Assembly (NCBI GenBank): GCA_937885465.1
Contig: CAKZZM010000049.1
Span: 1 to 15,151 of the forward strand
DNA: 15,151 nucleotides
Reading direction: 5' to 3'
Source of the DNA: an uncultured Bacteroidales bacterium
GTDB taxonomy: Bacteria; Bacteroidota; Bacteroidia; Bacteroidales; Paludibacteraceae
A program made the position numbers and the translations under genes. Each line of letters starts with the position of its first letter. The first letter of the stretch is position 1. A model generated the notes under the pieces. The model saw nothing but the letters and a program-made list of their open reading frames with translations, did not search any database and was not told where the DNA came from. Below are positions 6,048 to 12,891 of the stretch, piece after piece.

Positions 6048-7448
6048 ATGCGAAAATTCATTCTTATCAGTATATTATTCTGCCTACCGATGCTGTTCAC
6101 TATAGCGCAAGAGCAGCAGTTACCCATGCTTGCGGCAAAGAGTGATGCACAAACACCTTCACGCAAGGATAGTCTGCGTTATACGCTCTCTTACAGTGCA
6201 GGTTTCAATGCCGGCTATATAATGCCTGACGGTAAGGTCGATGTCTATTCCAAAGATCGCCCTGTATTAGGCGGAAAGATAGGCATTGAGATACGCCCTA
6301 CCCGCCCCCCGCAAGGTCTGAGAGATTGGAATAATGCGTCTGTCGGGGTGGCTGTTGACTATCTCAACCTCGGCAACGATAAGTGGCTCGGTAACCTTAT
6401 CGCCCCATACACCTACCTCAATGTGCCTATTGTACGCACTCCGCATTTCCGATTCGGCATCCGCCCCGGAATAGGTTTGGCTTTTACCTCAAAGACTTAC
6501 TATAATACTATCCCGCAGGATTTGGAGAATAAGGTGCTTTATAAATACGGCAACGATATTATCGCCAATCAATGCGCCGGCAGTGTTACCAACTTCTATT
6601 TTGCAGAAGCCTTATATCTGGAATTTCCTATTTCTAACGGATTCTCTATTATGGCAACGGGCGGGTGGTACCACGCTTCCAATGGTTCTACTATTCAGCC
6701 CAACTCGGGCTATAATATGTTCAATGCCGAGATTGGGGTAAGATATACACCAGAAGAAACGCAACGCGAGGAGGAAAAAGTATATGCTGATCGCATTGTT
6801 CCCCCCGCCTTGCCGCTATATGAGGGCAAGAGATGGGATGTGGAAATTTCTGCAAGCGGCGGTTTTAGACAGTGCTATTACTACGACAAACAATATTCTA
6901 ACGCCACTTTCGGTGTTGCTTCGGTCAATATAGCGGCACACTACCGCCCATGGGCGATCTTCAAGATAGGAGGCGGAATAGACATGTTTTACGATGGCTA
7001 CTACCGCAGCGTGAGCGATGAATTTATGCCGCTTGCGCAAGCTGAAACCGAGAATATTCCTCTCACGCACTTCAAAAAGACTTACTTAGCACAGTCGGAC
7101 ATAAAAAACTGCTTCCGCGTAGGCATTTCCTTGCAGCCTGAGTTCGTTGTCGGACGGTTCACAACGGGCTTTCACTTCGGAGTCTATCTCTTCGACCCCG
7201 TCAAGAACCTCGAACCTTATAACGAAGCAAAGAAGTCTGCCACCGGCACTCCACCCCTATCCACACAAAAGAAAGGCATCTTCTACTCTTACGACCTCGG
7301 CAGCATCGGCACCAAAGCCGACGGCTGGTTCTACACACGCATACTCCTCAAATATCGGGTAACGGATCATATCTTCGTGCAACTCGGCATGAAAGCACAC
7401 TTGACAAAAGTGGAGTTTATCGATGCCGGATTAGGAGTACAATTATAA
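6048..7448 (+). CDS. PagL-like lipid A 3-O-deacylase family (acyloxyacyl hydrolase) outer-membrane protein
   Basis: Probably an outer-membrane beta-barrel that removes an acyl chain from lipid A. From the ATG at 6048 it has 466 residues, starting with a signal peptide (MRKFILISILFCLPMLFTIA). The family signature is WYHASNGS with PNSGYN. His209 and Ser211 match the catalytic His and Ser of Pseudomonas PagL. The catalytic Glu, 14 residues after the His in PagL, is Asn223 here; I believe an Asn is common at this position in Bacteroidota homologues. PagL itself is about 170 residues. Here the barrel region ends near residue 235, and about 230 further residues follow, rich in alternating aromatic strands (for example FKIGGGIDMFYDGYY) and ending in GLGVQL. 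The C-terminal half may be a second barrel or extra strands. The family call rests on short motifs. Confidence 0.7.
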   Translation: MRKFILISILFCLPMLFTIAQEQQLPMLAAKSDAQTPSRKDSLRYTLSYSAGFNAGYIMPDGKVDVYSKDRPVLGGKIGIEIRPTRPPQGLRDWNNASVGVAVDYLNLGNDKWLGNLIAPYTYLNVPIVRTPHFRFGIRPGIGLAFTSKTYYNTIPQDLENKVLYKYGNDIIANQCAGSVTNFYFAEALYLEFPISNGFSIMATGGWYHASNGSTIQPNSGYNMFNAEIGVRYTPEETQREEEKVYADRIVPPALPLYEGKRWDVEISASGGFRQCYYYDKQYSNATFGVASVNIAAHYRPWAIFKIGGGIDMFYDGYYRSVSDEFMPLAQAETENIPLTHFKKTYLAQSDIKNCFRVGISLQPEFVVGRFTTGFHFGVYLFDPVKNLEPYNEAKKSATGTPPLSTQKKGIFYSYDLGSIGTKADGWFYTRILLKYRVTDHIFVQLGMKAHLTKVEFIDAGLGVQL

Positions 7449-7477
7449 GGTAAAGTTACTATTACAATTGCTTTACC
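7449..7477. terminator. Possible two-way terminator between convergent genes
   Basis: GGTAAAG (7449-7455) and CTTTACC (7471-7477) form a 7-base inverted repeat starting right after the stop of the PagL-like gene and overlapping the last codons of the dipeptidase gene. The loop is 15 bases and the stem AT-rich, so termination strength is doubtful. Confidence 0.4.
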
Positions 7478-8223
7478 GGGAATTCGAAGTAGGTGTCGGG
7501 GTAAGGTTCCTTGCGGAGTGTGAAGTGCCACCACTCGCTATCAAGCGGTTTGAAGCCATGGCGGAGCATAGCATCGCGCAGTATCATGCGGTTACGGAAC
7601 TGCTGCTCGGTAATGCCGTTATCATCACCTGTGTACTTACCTATCTCGGGGTATAGTTTGGTATCAGGATTACCACAGTAGTCAGGGTGGGACTCCACGC
7701 CGAACCAGTCAAAAGTACCGCCCATATCCACCTCTTTCTCAGTCTGCATATCGAAGAGCGTCAGATCGACCGTCGAGCCACGGGTATGCCCCGATTTAGC
7801 CATAATATAATTCTGTTCAAAAAGCACGGGCTTGTCAAGCATAGGGTAGAAGAACTGCTTCATGCAGGTGTCAGCAGGGTCTTGCGACCAACGCACGAAA
7901 TGGTCAACGGCACACTGCGGACGATAAGCATCGTATATCTTCAAGCGATAGCCCTGTGTCATTACATCGTCGCTGACAGCCTTGAGTGAGTCTGCCGCCT
8001 CGCGGGTGAGTAACGCAACAGGTTGCAGATAACCATCGATACGCGTACCAACGAAGTTATAAGTGCCATAATAACGAATCTCGAGAATAACATCGGGCAC
8101 TACATCGGTGATATTGACGAAGTCGCTGCTGTTCTCCTCCAATCTCAGATTCTTGTCGTTGTCACATGCCGTAAGCATTATGCCGCATAGCATGGCAATA
8201 AGGAAAAATTGAATCTTTCTCAT
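7462..8223 (-). CDS. ddpX: D-alanyl-D-alanine dipeptidase (VanX/DdpX family) lipoprotein
   Basis: Zinc peptidase that splits D-Ala-D-Ala, probably in the periplasm, where it could recycle or scavenge peptidoglycan dipeptide. From the ATG at 8223 it has 253 residues. The signal peptide ends in the lipobox LTAC (Cys20). Family motifs are YDAYRPQ with Arg101, SGHTRGSTVD with zinc ligands His146 and Asp153, and EWWH with catalytic Glu230 and zinc ligand His233. All key residues are present. An upstream GTG (8256) in frame lies inside the end of the preceding gene and would bury the signal peptide, so the ATG is preferred. It is the last gene of a three-gene operon, 23 bases after the dehydrogenase. 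No VanA/VanH-type genes are nearby, so a vancomycin-resistance role is not suggested. Confidence 0.9.
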   Translation of the reverse strand: MRKIQFFLIAMLCGIMLTACDNDKNLRLEENSSDFVNITDVVPDVILEIRYYGTYNFVGTRIDGYLQPVALLTREAADSLKAVSDDVMTQGYRLKIYDAYRPQCAVDHFVRWSQDPADTCMKQFFYPMLDKPVLFEQNYIMAKSGHTRGSTVDLTLFDMQTEKEVDMGGTFDWFGVESHPDYCGNPDTKLYPEIGKYTGDDNGITEQQFRNRMILRDAMLRHGFKPLDSEWWHFTLRKEPYPDTYFEFPVKQL

Positions 8224-8246
8224 ATTTATTAAATATAAAATAACAT

Positions 8247-9071
8247 TTATCTGCACACAAGTCCGCCATCAATAAGGTAATGACCTCCGGTGCAAAATGA
8301 AGCCTTGTCGGAGATCAGAAAATATACCATCTCCGCCACTTCTTCGGGGGAACCTGCCTCGCCTCGAGCAAAGAGAGCATTCTCTTCCTGCCAATACTGC
8401 TCGATAGTCTTGTTGTCTTTTTCGGAAAATTTGGCGAAGAGATTATCCACGAGCGGGGTATGTATCGTACCCGGGCAAACGGCATTAACACGGATATTAT
8501 ATGGAGCAAGGTCAATAGCAAGACTACGGGCAATCTGCCCTATTGCCCCCTTGGTCATGCCGTATGCGAAACTGTGCGCCTTGCCGATAAAGAACTGATC
8601 CGACGAGTTCAACACCACTGCGCCACTACTTGTTCGCTCCCGTGCGCCGCTCCCGCCCTGCTCCTCCGCCCGCCTCTGTGGAGAACGTCGCCGAACGTTC
8701 TTTTGCGTAGCAATGATATGCGGCAGAACTGCCTGCAAAGTGTAAATAGTGCCGTAGATATTTGTTTGGATAACGAGGTCTAACTCTTCCTGAGAGATAT
8801 CGAGGATAGTATTCCGGCGGTGAATACCTGAATTGCAGAACAGGGCATCTATACCGCCGAAAGTATCCGCTGCTGCCTGCGCTGCCTTAATCATCTCATC
8901 TTTCTTAGAAGAATCCGCCATAATTCTCTTCATTCTCAGCCCTGCACTATCCCCGCTAAACTCCTGAATATCCGTACACGCCACATTCCACCCCTCGTTG
9001 AGGAACTTTTCGACCGTTGCAGCACCTATGCCGCTCGCCCCACCTGTAATAAAAATCGTCTTACCACTCAT
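8247..9071 (-). CDS. Short-chain dehydrogenase/reductase (SDR) with repeat-derived insertion
   Basis: NAD(P)-dependent oxidoreductase with a classical Rossmann fold; the substrate is unknown. Of its 274 residues, TGGASGIG (9-16) binds the cofactor, CNSG (79-82) stands for the usual NNAG, and Asn104, Ser157, Tyr170 and Lys174 (YGMTK) form the catalytic set with the normal 13-residue Ser-Tyr spacing. NAVCPGTIHT follows, and the end GGHYLIDGG is typical. Between the helix ending LPHIIATQ and the strand VVLNSSD lies an extra stretch of about 26 residues (124-149), KNVRRRSPQRRAEEQGG and onward. Its first part is a family A copy and the rest is unusually GC-rich. This loop is normally only a few residues. 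The catalytic core is intact on both sides. The start overlaps the preceding stop as ATGA, showing tight coupling with the CotH-like gene. Confidence 0.88.
   Translation of the reverse strand: MSGKTIFITGGASGIGAATVEKFLNEGWNVACTDIQEFSGDSAGLRMKRIMADSSKKDEMIKAAQAAADTFGGIDALFCNSGIHRRNTILDISQEELDLVIQTNIYGTIYTLQAVLPHIIATQKNVRRRSPQRRAEEQGGSGARERTSSGAVVLNSSDQFFIGKAHSFAYGMTKGAIGQIARSLAIDLAPYNIRVNAVCPGTIHTPLVDNLFAKFSEKDNKTIEQYWQEENALFARGEAGSPEEVAEMVYFLISDKASFCTGGHYLIDGGLVCR
8680..8700 (-). repeat. Single family A copy inside the SDR gene
   Basis: On the gene's strand it reads GAACGTTCGGCGACGTTC then TCC, one base different from the main form, translated in the frame NVRRRSP. This frame differs from those used in the pectinesterase and the exported protein. 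Confidence 0.9.
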
Positions 9072-10558
9072 AATTTATCAATCGCCCTTTTCTTGGTTTT
9101 GAAAAAGTTACTACCGTTCGCTCCGTTGTCGTTACCCGTCAGCAAGCGATAATCAATATCGCCATCGTCCTGACGCGGCTTATCCTCTATCACCATATCC
9201 TCACCCGTATCATTCTGCACATACGGTGCGATAAGCGACTCAAAATGCTTAACGCGAGCAATGGCAGCATCAGGCTGCATAAGATCGGGGTCGGACACTA
9301 TTTGCTTCAGATATTGCACATATCTCTGCTCATACTCTTTTTGACTGAGTACTTTCTTAACGAGTAGTCTATCGCCATCGCGACTGCCCCAATGCAGCGG
9401 GTCCTGTGTGCCTGAGTTAGATAGCGAATTGATATGCTTACTTGTGCCGAGAGTATTGTCGTAGTCGTAAGGAATGAAATAGAAGCGGTGATCAATGTCG
9501 AAATAACAATAGTAATTATTCTGATTAACCCAATAATCATCCCACATACCTACTGCCACATTTACCGCCAGAGCACGAAGGAAGAGATCAACATCCATAT
9601 TCTGCTCCAAATACTGCTTCAGATTTACCGTGCCGCTCGTCAGCGGGCGCATATTCTCCATAAAGTTATATAATTCCGATTGGGCGGCAGCAAGGCCTTG
9701 CGTTTTGTTTGTCCTAAGAGAATAGGAGTACGACATATTATCGGTGGATATACCCATTTGGCGTGTTCCATTGTAGTTGAAGTCGCTCAAATTTGCACCA
9801 TTGTTCGCACTCCAACCGCATTTCCATAAGTTGCCGTCCTTACTTGTGAGATGTCCCTCATACACTCTCTCTTTCATCCAACCTTTTCTCACTCCTTCGA
9901 GCAACATATACACGCCGAAATAGGCAGGCTGTGCATCTCCCTCAACATGGATATACAGCCTGCAATACGAGGCGCGTGGGGCACTCCATACCCCAAATCG
10001 GCGGAAGAGATCATAGCAGAACACCTCCCTGCAATAGGCAGGGTCGCCATGAAACCATTTGAGAACTATACGATCACAACCGAAGAAGGACGAACCCGTT
10101 TCGTACTCCGTAAATTTGATACCAAAATGCGAATGATGCCAATCAGTCCCTGAGCTTTGGTGCATCTGCCCGCTACTACCCTCCGGACGCCGACGCGAGG
10201 TGTTACCGCGCGACCTCAAACCAACACTATCACGCTGCCATACCTTACCGTCTTTCTTGAATGTAAAAGCAGCAGGTACATACAAAGAGTTATCCTTATT
10301 CGCGTCATAATTTCTTAGATACTGATTCCAATCAGCCTTCGTAATCGATATAGTAATCTCAGGCACGGCATCAATATCAAAGAGATAATTATAATCTGCC
10401 GACTTCTGCTCAGTATCAACGCTGTCGGACTTCTGCTCTGGTTGCGAGTCATTATCGTCAGGAAGACTAATGTCTCTCCCCTTGTCGTCATTCACGCAAG
10501 ACGCAAGCACAAAGACAAGAAAAACACTAACAACTATCTTAGAAAACACCTTTGTCAT
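9068..10558 (-). CDS. CotH-like (spore coat H kinase fold) lipoprotein
   Basis: Member of the CotH family, whose best-known members are secreted protein kinases; here it is a surface or periplasmic lipoprotein with unknown target. From the ATG at 10558 it has 496 residues. The signal peptide ends in lipobox LASC (Cys21), and an Asp/Glu/Gln/Ser-rich linker follows. PEITISITKADW starts the CotH domain. GLRSRGNTSR (114-123), AYFGVYMLLE and MWDDYWVNQNNYY follow in the usual order, then FIPYDYDNTLG (361-371), the likely metal-binding Asp motif. The C-terminal tail after about residue 420 is polar and ends in KTKKRAIDKL. A TTG three codons upstream (10567) lies in the -7 box and is not taken as start. 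First gene of the operon with the SDR (overlapping ATGA) and the dipeptidase. Confidence 0.88.
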   Translation of the reverse strand: MTKVFSKIVVSVFLVFVLASCVNDDKGRDISLPDDNDSQPEQKSDSVDTEQKSADYNYLFDIDAVPEITISITKADWNQYLRNYDANKDNSLYVPAAFTFKKDGKVWQRDSVGLRSRGNTSRRRPEGSSGQMHQSSGTDWHHSHFGIKFTEYETGSSFFGCDRIVLKWFHGDPAYCREVFCYDLFRRFGVWSAPRASYCRLYIHVEGDAQPAYFGVYMLLEGVRKGWMKERVYEGHLTSKDGNLWKCGWSANNGANLSDFNYNGTRQMGISTDNMSYSYSLRTNKTQGLAAAQSELYNFMENMRPLTSGTVNLKQYLEQNMDVDLFLRALAVNVAVGMWDDYWVNQNNYYCYFDIDHRFYFIPYDYDNTLGTSKHINSLSNSGTQDPLHWGSRDGDRLLVKKVLSQKEYEQRYVQYLKQIVSDPDLMQPDAAIARVKHFESLIAPYVQNDTGEDMVIEDKPRQDDGDIDYRLLTGNDNGANGSNFFKTKKRAIDKL

Positions 10559-10564
10559 AATTTG

Positions 10565-10595
10565 CAAAATTACTCAAAACTTTTCATTATACATA
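10565..10595 (-). promoter_or_regulatory. Promoter of the CotH-SDR-dipeptidase operon
   Basis: On the minus strand TATG (10592-10595, one base from TTTG), 19 bases, then TAATTTTG (10565-10572). The ATG at 10558 is six bases after the box, giving a leader of only about three bases. Confidence 0.55.
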
Positions 10596-10608
10596 AATAA
10601 AAATAAAA

Positions 10609-10658
10609 AAAGTGCGGGCAGAGCCCTAAAGTGGAAAGTGCGGGCAGAGCCCTAAAGT
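10609..10658 (+). repeat. Two family B repeats, 26-base period
   Basis: Identical 24-base copies at 10609-10632 and 10635-10658 joined by GG. They lie just upstream of the CotH operon promoter. The 26-base period is not a multiple of three, unlike repeats inside genes. Confidence 0.95.
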
Positions 10659-10713
10659 GGAGAGCCTCATAACTAAAATTATCAAAAAATACTTCAACAA
10701 AATATATAGTTTA

Positions 10714-10745
10714 CTTGCTCAAGTGCGAAAAAAGTATTACCTTTG
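10714..10745 (+). promoter_or_regulatory. Promoter upstream of argS-fbp
   Basis: CTTG (10714-10717), 20 bases, then TACCTTTG (10738-10745), a full -7 match. Transcription would start near 10749 and reach argS after a leader of about 268 bases that carries hairpins and repeats. It is the best promoter match I see upstream of argS. Confidence 0.6.
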
Positions 10746-10842
10746 CCGAGCATCGGAAGTTCCCTACCCTCCCACAGAGGGCTTGTTTAGAGTGATAGGT
10801 GATGGAAAATCGGGCAGAGCCCTAAAGTCGAGTTTACCAAAT

Positions 10843-10861
10843 GTCGGCATTAAATGCCGAC
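10843..10861 (+). terminator. Hairpin in the argS leader, possible attenuator
   Basis: GTCGGCAT (10843-10850), TAA loop, ATGCCGAC (10854-10861), then TTTATAAAG. The stem is perfect and GC-rich, but the T-run is only three bases, so termination is uncertain. Confidence 0.4.
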
Positions 10862-10881
10862 TTTATAAAGACGAGAGATTT

Positions 10882-11000
10882 GAACGCTCGGAGACGCCAT
10901 AACAAAGTACCAAGTGACGAAGTACCAAGTACTAAGGAGACGCTCGGAGACGTTCTCCACTTAAAACGCTCGGAGACGTTCTCCACTTAAAACGTTCGGA
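10882..11000 (+). repeat. Family A and C repeat cluster directly before argS
   Basis: A-like copies GAACGCTCGGAGACGCC (10882-10898), CGCTCGGAGACG then TTCTCCAC (10941-10960), the same again from 10967 to 10986, and a truncated AACGTTCGGA (10991-11000). C-related GTACCAAGTGACGAAGTACC lies between (10908-10927). The tandem A period is 26 bases. The last copy ends 16 bases before the argS ATG, so the repeats form its immediate upstream region. Confidence 0.85.
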
Positions 11001-11016
11001 ATATAAGTATTAAGTT

Positions 11017-12843
11017 ATGATATTAGAACAAATTTTGGCGGAAGCCGCAAGAAAAGCAGTTAAGGAACTCTATGGCATAGAGGCAGAAGAAAAACAAATT
11101 CAACTTCAAAAGACGCGTCCCGAATTTGAAGGGAACATAACCCTCGTTGTCTTTCCCTTTGTAAAAGCAGCACGCAAAGCACCCGCAGCAGTAGGAGAAG
11201 AGATAGGTAAGTGGCTCGTAGAGAACTTCGCCGAAGTAAAAGCTTTCAATGCCGTGCAAGGCTTCTTGAATATTGTGTTGAGCGATGACTTTTGGCTCCG
11301 ATTATTAGGCGAACCGCTTCTACCCCTAATCGATGAAGAGAATACCCCGCTGATGATGGTTGAATACTCATCTCCTAACACCAATAAGCCTCTGCACTTA
11401 GGGCATGTAAGGAATAATCTGCTCGGTGCTGCAATCGCCAATATTCAGCAAGCCAACGGATGGAAAGTTGTTAAGACTAATATCGTCAACGACAGAGGCA
11501 TACATATCTGCAAATCAATGCTCGCATGGCTTCGTTGGGGCAACGGCGAGACACCCGAATCGTCGGGGAAGAAAGGTGACCACCTTATCGGCGACTACTA
11601 TGTGCTTTTCGATAAGCACTACCGCGAAGAGATTAAAGAGCTGATGAGCAAGGGCATGGACGAGGACACCGCCAAGCGCGAAGCACCGCTTATCAAAGAG
11701 GCACAGGAGATGCTACTCAAATGGGAGCAGAATAACCTCGAAGTTAGAGCACTATGGAAAAAGATGAATGAATGGGTATATGCCGGCTTCGATGAGACAT
11801 ACAAGATGATGGGAGTGTCGTTCGACAAGATATACTACGAATCGGACACCTATTTGGAAGGCAAAAAAGAGGTGGAGCGAGGTCTCCAAGAAGGTCTTTT
11901 CTACCGCAGAGACGACGGTTCTGTTTGGGCAGACCTCACCGGTGACGGCTTAGACGAGAAACTGCTACTACGCAGCGACGGCACCTCCGTCTATATGACG
12001 CAAGATATAGGTACTGCCAAACTGAGGTTCCAAGACTTCCCTATTGACAAGATGGTATATGTTGTCGGCAATGAACAAGAGTATCACTTCAAAGTACTTT
12101 CTATACTGCTTGACAGGCTCGGCTTCCCATTCGGCAAGGAACTTGTACATTTCTCATACGGTATGGTCGAACTGCCTAACGGCAAGATGAAAAGTCGCGA
12201 AGGGACAGTTGTCGATGCCGACGACCTTATGGAACAAATGATAGAAGATGCCTCGCAGATTAGCAAGGATAAGGTTCTCAAACTTGAAGGCATAACTGAC
12301 GAGGAGAAAGCCGAGATAGCACGCAAAGTAGGTTTAGGAGCACTCAAATACTTCATTCTTAAGGTTGACCCGCGTAAGAATATGCTCTTCAACCCCGAAG
12401 AATCAATCGACTTCAACGGCAATACCGGACCGTTTATTCAATATACCTACGCCAGAATAAAATCAGTATTGAGAAAGGCAGCGACACAAGGGGACGAACA
12501 GGTGCTCTTTACTTCGACACTTGATAAGTCGCCGATAGCGACACTCGCCAGAAAGTGCGACAAACAGTTCTCACTAAATAAGAAAGAGGTGCAACTTATT
12601 CAGCGTTTGTCAGAGTACCGGCAAGTGGTGCGCAACGCAGGCGAAGAATTCTCCCCCGCCCTCATTTGCAACTACACCTATGCCCTCGCCTCTGAGTTTA
12701 ACTCTTTCTACCACGACTACTCTATTCTCAACGAGGAACAGCCCGATATCCGCCTCTTCCGCATCAAGTTGTCAGCCCGCGTAGCAGAAACGCTCAACCA
12801 CGCCATGTCGCTGCTCGGAATTGAGATGCCGGAGAGAATGTAA
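11017..12843 (+). CDS. argS: Arginyl-tRNA synthetase
   Basis: Charges tRNA-Arg with arginine in the cytoplasm; essential class I synthetase. The 608 residues are normal for the family. The N-terminal additional domain (about 1-110) contains FEGNITLVVFPFVKAARKAP. The HIGH motif appears as HLGH (127-130) within SSPNTNKPLHLGHVRNN. The KMSKS loop appears as KMKSR (390-394) within GKMKSREGTVVDADDL, a form I know from Bacteroidota enzymes. The DALR-type anticodon-binding domain follows from about 470, with QYTYARIKSVLRKA at its start. The ATG at 11017 gives a plausible N-terminus. It heads a likely two-gene unit with fbp, 48 bases downstream and separated by a B repeat. Its long repeat-filled leader is unusual. 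Confidence 0.98.
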   Translation: MILEQILAEAARKAVKELYGIEAEEKQIQLQKTRPEFEGNITLVVFPFVKAARKAPAAVGEEIGKWLVENFAEVKAFNAVQGFLNIVLSDDFWLRLLGEPLLPLIDEENTPLMMVEYSSPNTNKPLHLGHVRNNLLGAAIANIQQANGWKVVKTNIVNDRGIHICKSMLAWLRWGNGETPESSGKKGDHLIGDYYVLFDKHYREEIKELMSKGMDEDTAKREAPLIKEAQEMLLKWEQNNLEVRALWKKMNEWVYAGFDETYKMMGVSFDKIYYESDTYLEGKKEVERGLQEGLFYRRDDGSVWADLTGDGLDEKLLLRSDGTSVYMTQDIGTAKLRFQDFPIDKMVYVVGNEQEYHFKVLSILLDRLGFPFGKELVHFSYGMVELPNGKMKSREGTVVDADDLMEQMIEDASQISKDKVLKLEGITDEEKAEIARKVGLGALKYFILKVDPRKNMLFNPEESIDFNGNTGPFIQYTYARIKSVLRKAATQGDEQVLFTSTLDKSPIATLARKCDKQFSLNKKEVQLIQRLSEYRQVVRNAGEEFSPALICNYTYALASEFNSFYHDYSILNEEQPDIRLFRIKLSARVAETLNHAMSLLGIEMPERM

Positions 12844-12847
12844 GTGG

Positions 12848-12871
12848 AAAGTGCGGGCTGAGCCCTAAAGT
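12848..12871 (+). repeat. Family B copy between argS and fbp
   Basis: AAAGTGCGGGCTGAGCCC followed by TAAAGT, then CAAAAGTCAAAAT, occupies nearly all of the 48-base gap. No separate promoter for fbp is visible, so transcription probably passes through this hairpin. Confidence 0.9.
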
Positions 12872-12891
12872 CAAAAGTCAAAATAGCATAG

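Larger units (their letters stand above)
10746..11016 (+). other. Long repeat-rich leader of argS
   Basis: No gene is supported. It holds a small hairpin CCCTC-CCACA-GAGGG (10767-10781), a family B copy (10807-10828, slightly shortened), a perfect 8-base hairpin (10843-10861), and the A/C repeat cluster up to the start codon. An open frame of 81 codons (10657-10902) crosses the region but begins before the promoter and its end is made of repeats, so I do not call it. No T-box or known riboswitch is recognised. Confidence 0.55.

Noticed and set aside
7462..8223. Vancomycin resistance determinant
   Set aside because: Only a VanX-family dipeptidase is present, without VanA/VanH ligase and dehydrogenase or VanRS regulators; Gram-negative Bacteroidales carry such dipeptidases for other roles.
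8224..8256. GTG start 11 codons upstream for the dipeptidase
   Set aside because: It lies inside the end of the SDR gene and would place 11 extra residues before a standard lipoprotein signal peptide.
8618..8712. Frameshift or sequencing error in the SDR gene
   Set aside because: SDR motifs before and after are in one frame with correct Ser-Tyr-Lys spacing, so an in-frame insertion explains the stretch better.
10657..10902. Small protein gene of 81 codons
   Set aside because: It starts before the predicted argS promoter, and its C-terminal part consists of B and A repeats that are open in many frames anyway.
10746..11016. T-box riboswitch controlling argS
   Set aside because: No T-box consensus, specifier stem or terminator/antiterminator pair could be identified; T-boxes are mainly a Firmicutes feature.
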